This document shows, in pieces, positions 25,049 to 37,800 of a DNA stretch of 64,000 nucleotides. The stretch comes from Archilochus colubris (Eukaryota > Chordata > Aves > Apodiformes > Trochilidae). The notes beneath the pieces were generated by a model. It made no database searches. It saw only the letters and a list, made by a program, of their open reading frames with translations, and was not told the DNA's origin. The stretch lies in assembly GCA_023079485.1 (NCBI GenBank), contig CM041084.1, forward strand, positions 125,588,292 to 125,652,291, read 5' to 3'. Every line of letters starts with the position of its first letter. Position 1 is the first letter of the stretch. Made by a program: the position numbers and the translations under genes.

Positions 25049-25353
25049 TGTAGCAGAAGGAGCCCTTCTTGCTCCTAGGGCTGCTTCTGAGGCCTCGGGG
25101 TTTAGCCCATTCCTGGACGATGTCCTAGGGCTGTTCCTGAGGCCTCGGGATCTACCCCTTCTTGCCTGCTCCTGGGGCTCCTCGAGCTGTGGGCTTCTCC
25201 ATCCTCACTGGAAGAGTGAGAGCCCCCTCCGTGGGTGTCAGCTGCTCTCTTATTGGCCCCCTGCTCCTGCACATGCTCAGGAGGGAGGCCAGACACAGGT
25301 GAACCCACACCCACTCATCAATAACTCAGGGCACCTGGTCCTGTCTCACTACA
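25049..25353 (-). mobile_element. Solo LTR, same family as 18182-18499 (305 bp)
   Basis: It starts TGTAGCAGAAGG, ends TCTCACTACA and is bounded by perfect AGAAAC repeats. It shares the termini, GAGCC-TTCTTGCTCC, TTATTGGCCCCCTG, CACACCCACTCAT and GGGCACCTGG with the LTR about 6.9 kb to the left, in the same orientation. The minus strand is chosen because the equivalent of the CCAATAAA signal is CCAATAAGAG on that strand, one change from AATAAA. There is no internal retroviral sequence on either side. A 50-bp tandem duplication sits in the same part of the LTR where the sister copy has a different duplication. Confidence 0.9.
25073..25172. repeat. 50-bp tandem duplication within the solo LTR
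   Basis: The block TCCTAGGGCTG...GAGGCCTCGGG starting at 25073 recurs at 25123 with few differences, and a third partial copy (TCCTGGGGCTCCTCGAG) begins at 25170. The sister LTR lacks this unit but has a 94-bp duplication at the matching place. Confidence 0.85.
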
Positions 25354-28300
25354 AGAAACTTCAGTTGTTTAAAGAGGCAGTTAAATAAATGGTTGAAAAA
25401 ACTTCATAAAATGTAGATACTTACAGCAGCAGGGAACATATGCATTGAAAAGACCTTTTTTTGTTTGTTGTATGTGGAAAACTAGCCTAGATTCCTGAAT
25501 TTCAGCAAAGGTATAATCCAATCAGAGAAGGATCAGAAGAGATCAGTAACATTCTCTGTGGTGCAGAAAACATGATCAAAATCAGAAGCTGACAAATTGG
25601 TTATAGTTCTTCCAGAAAAATACAATGCTGACAAGACTTTCAAGTTGTCTCGAGATGCAGAAAGAAGGGATAACATATCTGTTCTCCATCGTCCATGAGG
25701 GAGAGGTTATGATGTAATGGACTTAAATCTTTCTTACTGAAGTTCAAGATATAATTTTGAATCATAAAAGTAACTGAATACTGGAATAAATTGGCTTGGA
25801 AGTTTGCAGAATCTCCATTACTGGGATAGTTTTAAGGAAAGGGACAAGAACATCTGTCAGAAATGACACAATTATAAACAGTCCTGGGTTTAGGTAAGAA
25901 AATATATGAGATGACAAACCCGAGATTTTATGACTCTTCAGTACCGACATCATTACTTTTTTAATCTCCATTCCCAGATTTTGAGATGTATATTATAAAA
26001 CATGCTTTCATGTTGTTATTCACCAGAGTAGACATTTCCAAATAAGATTAAAATAGATTTGCTGAAAAGAGATAATTTCTCAGTTGCAAGATACTCTTTC
26101 TGTATTTTGCCAAAGAACCAAAAAACAAATTAAGGTAATGTAAGGTTATTATGTCTTCCTATTTTATAAGATTATTTTAGACAACTAATTTAGACAGATG
26201 ATACAATTTACAAAGAAGAAAAAAACCATGTTGAATTATCACAAAAAGACAACAATAATTGTCTGTCCTTTATTGAAATTGGTGATCTCATGTAATCATG
26301 CCCTCTCCTATTCTTCCTTCTGTTCACAACCTTATTTTCACAAGTATTTAAAGTCTAAAAATATATAAGAACGGTACAAACTTTGAAGATGTAATGGTGT
26401 GAGTTTCGTGTTATTTAGAGGAATGCTAATACAGCACTTATGACTGGAATAATAGTAGTTCCATGTATTCACATTCAAGTGTCTCAAGTTAAGCACTGAA
26501 TGCATTACTTGGCCTCAAGTGATAACAATAATTTGTGTTTTACTTAGGAAGAAGTAAAAAATAATATTTTTTTTTAGTATTCAACTTAATCCTGTATGTC
26601 ACTGTATTACAGTTATCCAACTATCCAAAGAAATATACTTTGACGTATTAAAAGCAGTAATTATCAACCTATGTGCCATTTGTTAGACAGTGTATTTTGT
26701 CTCTGAAAGTATACCTGGAAAAATGAAACATTCAGCAAGTCAATCACTGCACTTAATTGTCCCTGAATCTCACCAGAAAAATGAAATGCAGTCATGGAAG
26801 TTACAGCATGTATCTGATGTTCTCAGCCTAGGATAAATCATCATTTTTTATTATTTCTACAGTGCTTCATATCTGAAATATAACTTGGCATCTTTGTTTC
26901 ATTTTTCTTTATTATTCTAGTCCTCTGACTCCAGACAGTAACATCCATTCACATGTCTATAAAAGACTAATCTGTCCATGTGTGCTTTTGGCAAAATACT
27001 CCTTAACAGATGAACAGATTTTTGCAAGAGTTAATCAGCACTATATGACTGGAGACATTACTTATTTGGTAAAAAGTCCAGAATAGCTTGTCTATTTCAT
27101 GTGCTAAGATCAAATAGTACCACAAGTTTTTATAGCTAATTAAAGTAGTGCTCTTCCCATCACAGAGATTTTTCTACTTCTCTCACTGTTTTTCTTTTTT
27201 CTTAAAGTCCAGTGCACCAAAATGAATATAAAAAACTCCCATTGTTAAGAGGGAAATTTTCCAAGGGCCTTATCAAGTAATATAATCTTTAAAATGTTCC
27301 GTTTTATTTCAGTTTCATCTTTTGAAGTGTCAGTCCATGCAGACCACTTAGATCAAGTTTTTCAATTTTCAAAATTTAATCTTTCTGCCCAGATGCTTCT
27401 TTTTCCTCTTCTTTGAATTTTTCTTTCCCAACTTGAGTTTCTAGTTTCATGCACTGCAAGGGAAGCCTGAAAGAAGTCTTGGACAGGCCCGTAGCTATTG
27501 TTTGACTTGAAGTACAATTTTTGAAATGCATTTATTTTATTTGGCTCTCCTACTGATTTCCATGCCAATTTTGTGTGCTTGTGTGCTTCCTTTTTTAATT
27601 TTTTAATATTTTAAGTTGCTCTAACAGTCCAACGCAAAATATAGAACCCTCAAAGTTAAAATTCTATGAAGTGAATGAGCATCTCAGGATCAATCTAAGA
27701 GCAATGCAAGACTCTCTGAAATCCTCAGCAAAGCAACTGAGGGGATAGGTGAGCACTTACACAGATGCTTTTCTTTGGCATATATCTCACTTTCATTTCC
27801 ACAAAGTTCTACAAATGATGTTTTTACTTTAGCATATATTGATGTAATTAATAACAATTACATCTATCTCAATGTCAGTGTAAAAGGCAAACAGGCATCT
27901 CAAAGTTCCCTGAGGTACCACAAGGAGAATCCAGTCTTAGTCTACCTGTACGATTGTTCTAATGCAGATTCTGGCAACACTTTCTATCACTTCAGCAGCC
28001 TAAGTCGTGGTTTTATGAAACAATTTCCAGTGTAAAGCGTCCTGAATTCCATATTTAAAATGTCCCTGTCACTAAAATACAAGGTCATAGTATTCTTGTC
28101 ATATTATATCTGTATCTCTTTGGCTTTCAGCTTTCTTTCAATAACAAAACTTTGAGTTAAGCCATCCTTTGTGGCAGATGATGCATGTTGGAGGCTAAGT
28201 CCAATTTGTCATGAAGCTAATGCAGAATGTGGCTCTTTCCTTAATAAGTTTTGTTTCACACAACACTCATTTCCACCTATGCTCTGTAATTTGCAGTGAC

Positions 28301-28679
28301 CATTAGCAAGTCCCTGTGTGCAGGTCAGGGCATTGTTTTTCCACTTCAATTCTAAATCATTCCCACTTGGAAAAGAGACTTGGTAGTGTCAGTTCTTGGT
28401 TTTCTCTGGAAAAGTGGTCTGGGTTGTGAATTAATTGTGCCATGGGTGCAGAATCAAACAAATGAGGTTCAGCCCCACTGCCTCAGGTTGGTACTTGTGC
28501 TAATGTTGGCCATTTCTGGTCAGTTCAAAACAAGGTTCTGTCTGCCCATAGAGTGTCATGTACCATGTTACACAACATAATATCAGCTGCAGAGTGAAAA
28601 ATTCATGGGCAATCAGCAACTTCAGACACTGAAAAGAAAACTTCATTTTAGAAGAGAGAAAACTGAAATGAATAGGCAC

Positions 28680-29340
28680 TGATCTTGAACCTAGAGGCAG
28701 GGGAAGGAGCTCTACTGCCCCTTCCTGTGGAAGGCAACTCGCTGGTTTTCTCTGTGAGCCCTGGTGCCTTAATTTCTCAGGTGTTTAAATGTTGAGGAGT
28801 TCTGTGCTTAATGTGTAAGGGCTTTCACAGCATCTTTAGGCCTCTTTAAAACAAGACTCCATTGTGAGATTGGAACTGAGAGCATGTCTTGAGCTGACTA
28901 TGGCTTACACCTGAAAAATTACTGCACAGGAAGCAGTGACTGCATAACAGGGTGGAGGGTCCAGGATGTAATTTAGGAAACCTAAATTAGATCCCTGCTT
29001 TGCATGATTCCTTGAAAAAGCCTACCAGTCAGCAGACTAACTGCAGAGACCAGACTGGGACAGCTGAATACTGGTTTATGAATACTCTATCTCTGCCCTT
29101 GTGCAGCTTCAGCAGAGCTTGAGACCTACTGGAGTGGGGCACATCACCCTGAATGGAAGCTGAGGAGCTGGATTAGCTCAAGAGTCAGCCCAGGTTCCCA
29201 GGGGCACAGTCAGACCACTGAGAAGGCTGCACAGGAGCCAGGGCTGGTTGGTGCCTTGTATGAGGGGAGCTGAATTCTGTGACTGTGTGCCCCTGACTGT
29301 AGCTACACCCTTACTGCATGTCAGGAGCATCTTTGTGCAG
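28680..29340. other. Moderately GC-rich unexplained interval
   Basis: About 660 bases have more G+C than the flanks and no long frame (best is 65 codons at 29248-29445 plus). No CR1 tail, LTR terminus or poly-A is attached. It may be an old, unrecognised repeat or a conserved non-coding segment; the sequence alone does not decide. Confidence 0.35.
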
Positions 29341-30565
29341 CAGGAACTTCATAGCACTGCAATTAGCAAGAGATGGGAAAACTGGATTCCAAGCATATCC
29401 CCCATATTAAAAAACTATATACCATTTTACAAATCCTCATTATGAAATATAAAATTAAAGTCCAGCATTTAATTTTGATGTACCGCTATCACCTTCTCTG
29501 ATATACTATAAGAAACTAGTTTGATATGGCTGCCTTAACATTTTTCATGTTCTAGCTTCAGAATTGACTTTATGTGTTTAAAAAATTGTTTAAAGTGTTA
29601 TTGCTAATTTTTTTTTACTTCTGTCTATAAAATACAGTAGTTCAGTGTTTTGGAGCAAATAATATGCTGCATTGTAAAAATGTGAAACATCTGTAGCTTT
29701 GAGAATCCATCTTGCTTTTCTAAAATCTCTCTTACACAAATCAATATTCTACAAGAGAACCTCAGCTCTCATCACAAATTTCATTCTTAGATGCAAGTCA
29801 TACAAAATGGTTAAACAGGCTAAAAACTTGATAGTCCTCAAATATTCAGAGAAAAGGATGAAAATAGAGAAGAAAAAGCACCTAAGAAAGAGAGTTTTGA
29901 TGTAGTTTTTCTGTTTTATTTTTTTTATATTTATACTAATTTTAATTTTAAATTCTGCTGTTTATATTCCTTAATGTAAGACTTCTGGGCATATGATTAA
30001 CAATATTCCATGCTCATCTTGCAGAAGATATTATAATATATGCTTCATCATCACAGTTGACTCCTAGGTTAATCTGTCTGATTTAATATCACAGGGGATC
30101 AGATTTAGTGCACCTGGACTAGCCTACCAGAAAGATTTCCCAAAATAAGTAAAATATAAATCCTGCAATATTATTTGCTACCCCTTTTGAAAGGAGATCA
30201 CAATTATAATTTTTTGTGAGAATCACTATCAGCCAGGCTCTACTGCAATATTGTATCTTTTAAATGGAGTAGCAATTTCCTTTAGATAATATTTCTTTTC
30301 AAATGGATATCTGCAGGCTTTAAAATCTTATCTCTTTGGGTTGTTCAGGGAAAAAGTCAGGGCATTTTATATCTTTAAAATCTGCACTCTCATCTTCCCA
30401 CAAAGATTCAGATCATTCTACTTCAAGAGATCAAGTTTTCAAAATCTTGAAGTCAGAAGTTGTTGTTGTTTAACACAAAATTATTTTAGTCCATTTTAGA
30501 CATTTAAGAATCCCTTAGAAATATTAACAGTTAGGATTATGGTAAATAATAAAATAACAAAGATT

Positions 30566-30585
30566 AAAAAAAAAGGGGGGGGGGG
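30566..30585. repeat. A9-G11 homopolymer junction
   Basis: A run of nine A is directly followed by eleven G. This is unusual in otherwise G-poor DNA and prone to length errors in sequencing and replication. Confidence 0.9.
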
Positions 30586-32480
30586 AAATTCAAGCAAAAA
30601 CTTTCTGTGTATAAAAAAAATTGAAAGGTATTTGTTCTGCATGCCCAGGAAACAAGTGCAAAGTTACAAAGCTTTATTGAATCTTCTTTTTTTTTAAGAT
30701 TTTAATAGATTGTAGCTTATCCAAAACTTGTGTTTGTAGGATTTTACCAGATGCAGTGCTATCTTGCATTCTCTAGCCATGAATCATAAAAGGCATTGAA
30801 ACAGAAGTGACAAATTGCTAAGTCACATGGAAACTATATTCCTCATTTCTCTTTGCTCACCTCATTTTCACTCTGCTAGTTTGTCTGTCTCAGGTTTAAC
30901 TTCGAACATTTCACAGCTCTGAAAAGTTTCAAACAGCTCCCACTTTAGTCTTTAAGAGCAGGATGTTGTAAAAATCAGCATTTCTCTTGAACAACTGTGG
31001 AATTTCTCCAGTTACACATAGCCCCAGATTTGAGCTCTTCTCAATGACCAGCATAGACAGTATTTTTTCCAGAAAAAAAAGCACTTGAACTGGTGATATT
31101 TGTACAGGTTCAGATTTGTCTTATTTTTAAATCATTCTTTTCCATGTTAGAATCTGTGTAGCTGCAAATTACATATGCAGGGAAGCAGAAATATTAATTT
31201 ATCCATAGCTTTCAGTAATTTCTATGTGTCTGACTTTGCTTAGTGGCACAGCAACTAAGTTCCGTGTGAAAATTATATTATGAATTTGTATTGCAAGAAG
31301 CCTTCCAACTACTAATTTTGTCCTCCATTTTTCAAGTCATGAGTTTTATGAATGCACTTGATCCAGAATGACTGATTTTGCAACCTAGAGGTAGAAGATA
31401 AATTTCCTTTTATGGCAGGAAAATATCTAAAATGAGACATTTTACAGACCTCTTGATCTGTTTGTGTTGGAAGCTGAGGTGTTTTCTCTTTTTTCAAACT
31501 GCTTTAACTAGCACAGTGTACTTATTCAAACACCAGCATTTAGATATATCCCAGCTTATAAATGGTTCCCTACATTGATTTCTGAGAAAGATACCAGATT
31601 TTCAGAAAAATTTCTTTTGTTCATCTTGAGAACCTTAGTATAGATAAGGTGATAAAATTTCAGTTATTATTGCCACACAAAACTTCAGAAATGGCACTTA
31701 AACACATAAGCTTGTCCTAAGTCCTATAGGTGATAAAAGTGAAATTCAGCTTGGAAAAAAAACACCAGAAGTAAATTTTCTCCTGTGTACTCCTGGGTTT
31801 TTTCATGGAAAAAGATGTTAGTCTATTTGGAAACTCTATATAAAACTGGTGGATTTATGTGTGTTTTAGATGATCTATAGACCTGTAACTTTCTATGCAG
31901 AGGTGAATTTCCCTCTGTAGTAAAGTAATAATACCTCCCATCTCAGCCTGGAAAGCGCCCAGCACAGCAAGGACTTGGTTCTGATTAATGACTGCAATAT
32001 TATTTGTTTCATTTTGTTCTTCCTCCTAATCAAATTACATAAATACATTTTACTGTTCTCTTCTGAATCACAGTAGATGATCCGCATCAAATGAAACATG
32101 TTTTCTTCTCACAATCATTATTCAAAATAGAACAGGAAAATCATAAGTATTGTTGGTTAACAGGTGCTTTCAGACTATTAGTGTAAACAAATACTATCTG
32201 GCTTAATTTCCAAAATGTTTTGATGGATATACATACTCTACCTTCTAGTGAATGAAATAGAAGATTTCAGTAACGTTTCTTTCTTAGCCAGGAAATACAG
32301 ATATATTTTCATATTTGTTTTTTCTAATATTGTTCCATTTTTAGGATATACATATTGTGTTTTTTTCAATTATTTTGCATCAAAGAAAAAAATTCAATCT
32401 GTAAACTGGTAATGCACACGAGTTAGAGTGATTTCCATGTTTTCTCCTCTAATAAGAGTGCAGTTCTCCCTCTTCACAGT

Positions 32481-32781
32481 GACAATATGATCTTGGCAGA
32501 GAGCATCTGGCAGGTTTGTGAAACCAATAGAAAGTTCACATGGGCACAGGCTGTGCTAGAAGGTGATTGCAGCAAGGACCTGAAAACTTACTCAAACAGA
32601 GAAGGGAAGAGAGATGGCAGACAGGAACAAGGACCCAGCAGCCAGACCACAGAGGGGACAGGAGGTCACAGAGAAATAAACAAAGATTGTTGCAGTCCAA
32701 AATGTTTCTGAGCTGGTTCAAACCAAGACCTTATACAAAGATACTCTTTCAAGGAAGAGCTGTTTATAAGCTTTTTATTTC
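32481..32781. other. Unclassified block next to the long LTR
   Basis: This 300-bp stretch abuts the 3' end of the minus-strand long LTR. It is purine-rich on the plus strand and contains GAGAAATAAACAAAG at about 32670, a possible polyadenylation signal. An overlapping 74-codon frame (32487-32711 plus) has no family resemblance. It could be part of another LTR in plus orientation, but no TG...CA pair or target duplication was identified. Confidence 0.35.
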
Positions 32782-33893
32782 TGTGTGCATGGGAGTGACC
32801 TTGGCTGGACACCAGGTGCCCACCAAAGCTGCTCTGTTGCTCCCCTCTTCCATTGAACAGAGGAGAGAAAATACAACAAAAGGTTGAGATGATGACAGGG
32901 AGCAATCACTCAGCAATTACTATCATGGGCAAAACTGACTCAACTTGGCAAAATTAGTTTAGTTGATAACCAATTAAATCAGAGTAAGGTAATGAGAAAT
33001 AAAACCAAAATCTTTAACACCTTCCCCCCACCTCTCTCTTCTCCCTGCACTCAACTTTACTCCTGATATTTTACTCTCTACCTCATCTTCCTCAGCAGCA
33101 CAAAGGGATGGGAAATGGGGGCTGTGGTCAATTCATCAGGTGCTGTCTCTGTTGCTCCTTCCTTCTCTTGGGAAAGCCTCACACTCTTCCCCTACACTAG
33201 CATGGGGTGCCTCACAGAAGAGAGAGTCTTCTACTAAATTCTCCAATGTTTTCCCCATGGAATTTGTGAATTGCTCCAGTGAGGGGCCCTTCCACAAGGT
33301 GAAGTTGTTTAGGAAATGACTGCACCAGTGAGGGTCCCCCACAAGTCCTACCAGAAATATTTCCCTCTCCACAGGATGACAGGTCCTGCCAGGAAGCCTC
33401 CTTCAGCATGGGCTTCCTGTGTGGTCACAGCCACCTTCAGTCATCCACCTGTTCCACTGCAGCATCCTCCACAGGCTGCAGGTGGATATGTACCATTAAT
33501 CTCCATGGGCTGCAATACATGGACAGCCTGGCTCACCATTGTCTTTGCCATGAGCTGGAAGGGGAACTGTACTCCAGTATCTGCAGTACCTCCTGCAGCT
33601 TCTTCACTGACCTGGGGTCTGCAGAGTTGGTTCTCTCACATATTCTCACATCTCTCTTCTGACTGCTGCTGGTGTTACACAGGGTTTTGTTTTTTTTCCC
33701 TTCTTAAATATGTTATCAGAGGTACTACCACTGTTACTGATGGGCTTAGCTTTGACCAGCAAAAGGGTCTGTCTTGGAGCTATCTAACATTAGCTCTCTT
33801 GGATACAAGGGAAGCTTCTGGCATCTTCTCACAGAAGCCAACTCTGCAGCCCCTCCTGCTACCAGAACCTTGACACAAACCCAATGCACTATG
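32782..33893 (-). mobile_element. Long (about 1.1 kb) avian ERV LTR, minus strand
   Basis: On the minus strand this matches a long LTR family I remember from bird genomes, probably ERVL-like, although I cannot assign a database name. Its 5' part, near 33893, has GGGTTTGTGTCAAGGTTCTG, a conserved GGCTTCTGTGAGAAG stretch and a TTTAAGAAGGGAAAAAAAAC stretch. The middle has GC-rich imperfect repeats built on a CTGCAG-CCATGG-GGAG theme. The 3' part, at 32782-32980, has ACTAATTTTGCCAAGTTGAG and GCTTTGGTGGGCACCTGG. The same 3' landmarks occur in the plus-strand copy at 51822-52477. No internal retroviral genes flank it, so it is a solo LTR. Ends are approximate. The 185-codon plus frame at 33316-33873 is antisense to it and not a gene. 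Confidence 0.82.
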
Positions 33894-34846
33894 TAGACAC
33901 CATAATTCTAATTTTTCTCTCCTTTAAAGCTTATATGTCAATAAAACCTGCTTTTTCCTGTTTAGTAGCCAATATTACAGCTCATGGTCTCAGAGGAACT
34001 TGCCTAAAGGGGAAGTTCTAGGTACAAACAGTTCAAAGATTTGGCCAAGCCAGTGTTCCATCACATCCATCTGTATGATGATATCAGAAACTGTCCAGCT
34101 TCGTTAGGGTACTACACCGCTGAAGTTAATGAGAGAAACAGAATACTCATGGACAGGGTTCAGTTAAGACAAGACTATTCTCCTTTGGAATTCAGGGTGA
34201 CTGATGCAGCTGGCTTGGATGTCTCTGTGTATGTCTTCACAATGCTATGCAGTTACAGATTTACTAAATGGACAAATTGCACAGGCTGTAGTCAGAAAGG
34301 CCATACAACAAATCAAAGCAAGCTGTGAAGTGTAACATGAGAAACTACGTCTTTACTGGTAGTATTAAAATATCTATAAGTAGTTTTCCTCTGTTGGCCT
34401 AAGGTAATTTAGAGATTCCCCATCCAGGCCCATTCAGGGTTAAACACCTGACTTAGTTTGACAATAAAAGGATACCAATCATTAAACAAAATCATTGTAC
34501 CCAATATAAAGGTGAACCCTTTGTAGCTATGTACGAACTTTATCCCATTCCCTATATCTATGTCCTCTGCATGAATGAAAGTATCTATCATCTCCTTCAG
34601 TCTGGAGCACTGCTACTCATTCAGCATCCTATTTCTAGCCTGAGAGATTTGGAACTCAAGGGCAAACAGAGCCTTATTGGAACCATCTGAATAAGTTCCT
34701 AATGGATGGTTGTTATCAAAGTACTCTCATTTTATGCTTTGTAGATGGATGGCAGCCTTTCTTCTTATAATTTCCCAGATTCCATAATTAGCATTTAATG
34801 GTTTTTCCAAGTATGATCTTAGGGTCACGGTATCAGTAACATAGGT

Positions 34847-34869
34847 TATATATATATATATATATATAC
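34847..34869. repeat. (TA)n dinucleotide microsatellite
   Basis: About eleven perfect TA units, likely length-variable between individuals. Confidence 0.95.
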
Positions 34870-37800
34870 AAAATTTTTTATTTACCAGAAAAATATTCAG
34901 GTAAAGGTAAGAATTAATACATCTGGAGCAAAGAGGGATGTGGTAACTGAATACTGGAGTAATGGATTTGGAACAGTTGCAGACACATGCATCCAGAAAA
35001 ATTTGGATGATGCAAATACTATTGGGCTGCTTCCCCTTGACCCAAAACAAGAGGCCTATAGGCCATCCTTCCTTCACAGAGGGAAAAGTTCTGACACTCT
35101 TCCAGGCAGAACCCATCTGTCTTTAGTCTGTAGGGGTACACAGGGTGTCCTGCCACCAGGATATCCCTTAGGAAAGCCTGACACTCCCAGGAGCCTGCCA
35201 ATGTTGCTCTCCTAGTTTGTGGCACTACTGATTTCAGGAGGTGTTTCTAGCCTTCTTTTTCCTCTTAGGTCATTAGTTCTACTTCCAAGGCTTAAATTTT
35301 CTGCAGTTTATGTGATAGATTACTGCTGTTTCTTCTTACCTCATCCTTTACATATCTTCCAAAATATTGGGATGTTCAACAACCTTCTGTTTGCAGATTG
35401 TTCATCTCACACTTTATGAAAAATAGATCAATGAGTGTTTGCTTTCCTCTACTTTATTCTTTCTCTTAAAGCATACTCTAAGCTGTCAAAAGTACTTTGA
35501 ATCAATTAATTGCTAAAATAATGTTGATATTCGATGAAATGTAAAAACTTTAATTCTTGCATCATTTTTTAAATGTAATTTCAGTTTCAAAATCATGTAG
35601 CTATTTGTTAAAGTCTTCCATTCTCTATTTCTAATAAATTTTCTCTGTAATTATGTCTTTTAGTTGCTTTAAGGAGGTATATTTAAGTCTGACTAAATTA
35701 GTATCATCAAGACATTGAGTTTTATATCTTTGCTTTTTTGAATTGCACATCACAAAACCAGGAACAAGTGCTGCTAAAAAATGAAGAACTGAAAAATATA
35801 AACACAAATGTGAATGTTTCAAGCTTCTACTTGGAAAATTTAAATGCAGTCTCTGTCAAATACTGTTCTTTGGGTTAAAAAAAAAAACCCTTATGCCTGG
35901 AGTATAATCGAAAATGTATTAAATTCAAGGGTGGTTTTTTGGGTTCAACAAGACTTGAAATGAACTAACTCATATGACTGATAAAGCATCAAGTTCAGTA
36001 CAAGTTCTTTCATGCTTAATGTCTCTCTGATTGCAGCACTGGTAAATTCTGCCGTGCATGCATTCACAGTATTTTTGCAGATCAAGATTAAAGGCATGAA
36101 CAGAAATCTCAGCTACCACATTGTTTCTGAGAAATGTATCTTATGCTCAAGTTGCTCCATGTATTTCATTAAATTTTAATAAATAGTGTTACTTGCTACT
36201 CCATACAGTGGATAAAAATTTAATCATCTAAACAATTCCACAAAGAAATCTAATTCTCAGCTCAGGACAAGTATTCTTGTCCTTCAAAAATTTTTCATAT
36301 TTTATTATTTTTATCTTAGAACATAGGGCTAATCATTTTTCACAGAAGGTTAGTGCTCATCCAATTTCATGGGGTTATTGGTTCATATCACAGATGTAAA
36401 AAATGCAAGTGTTGGCTAGTTCATCTTTTCTAAAAATACAGACTGCTGCAGGACAGAGTAATGGCATTTGGCTTATCTTTCAAGCACAAATACAACTTGG
36501 AGACCACTGGTGCATTTTAGGAAAGTACTACCAATTTCTCATGTAAAACGCCAGTCTCATTACAACATTGTCTCAGCTGCAGTCCTTCCAAATAGTGTAT
36601 TAGTAGCAACTCCTAATATTCTTTCCTTTCTGTAAGCAAAATATATATGCAACATTACTGAAGATTTTTTTAGATATTGGAAGGTCACTTGAGGCCAGCA
36701 CTGTCTCTGAACCCAGAGGAGATAAGGCTCAGCACAAGAAGGATTATTAGATTTTTGTAGATAGGAATAAGTTGCAGTCAAGTTTATTATGTCCCGCAGA
36801 TCTTTTGTTTTTCATCAAATATTCATATGGAAAGATTAACTTCTCCTTAATTTAACTGTGGAAACATAAGGTGCTGAGTAGGAACAAGGCAGTTGCCTTG
36901 GTTTCTTCTAAGCATTGGAGAAGCCTGTTTGGAAATTTCAGTTTCACTGTACAAGGAAGTTAATTCTAAATTGATTTTCACTAATTTTAAAGGTGAATGG
37001 AAAATTAATTTGTAGGTCCAGCTGAAAAAGACCTCTTTTTTTAATGCATAATTTTCACTGATACGTTAGTGACCACGGAACACAGATATAGACCCATATC
37101 ATTACAGATAACTGGAGATGAGTGCAAAGAATTTATGTTCTGCTGCTATAAAATACCCTCAGAAAACCAGTAGACTTCTGTGATTCTTAGAATGAAAAAA
37201 GAGTTTAATAAATCTGTATAAAATAATACAATATGTACAACGTTATGTATGGATAACAGAAACATAGTGCATGTTTCTCTAAGCAAACAGCCCTCAACAA
37301 AAAAAAAATTATCTTAATAACAGAATGCTTCTTCCAAGTCAGACTGTAGTAAAGCTACTGGGTAGCAGCAGCCATTCCGCAGAGCACTGTTTTCTGTCAC
37401 GCCTTGGCAGCCAGGCCAAAGACTTCATGGACATGAGCAATGAATATATGTCCCTGGATGCTGCTCCTGCCTAGGCAAGCTCAAAGCACAATTAGCAGGA
37501 GCTGAAAAAAAAAATTTAAAATTCTTCCAAGACAAGAGTCTGATACTTATCAGACACCCGAAATTCATTTAAAATTAGGCTTATTTACAAAGGTCTATGC
37601 TGTGCAAAAGTAACCCAATTAATCCTAGCCTGTAGATTCATACCTACAGGACATGTGAATCAATTTCCACTGCATTAGTTGCTGAGGAAGCACTACTATT
37701 TCATTTCAGATGCTAAGAGCAGCTGTGTCAGTCCTGCATGCCACTGGTAGGAAACAAGGAGAGTTTTTCTTTACTCTTGTTTTGTTTTCTCCTTAGCAAC

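Larger units (their letters stand above)
25360..32480. other. AT-rich unique non-coding DNA
   Basis: About 7.1 kb contains no recognised gene or interspersed repeat. It includes an A/G homopolymer junction at 30566 and a moderately GC-richer interval at 28680-29340, both listed. All frames are below about 90 codons and lack recognisable domains. Confidence 0.55.

Noticed and set aside
32716..32732. GGTTCAAACC resembling a Pol III B box
   Set aside because: No matching A box at a suitable distance and no tRNA-like fold. It is more simply a short near-palindrome.
33316..33873. 185-codon plus-strand ORF
   Set aside because: It lies antisense within the long LTR at 32782-33893. The openness comes from the GC-rich LTR repeats, and no protein family is recognisable.
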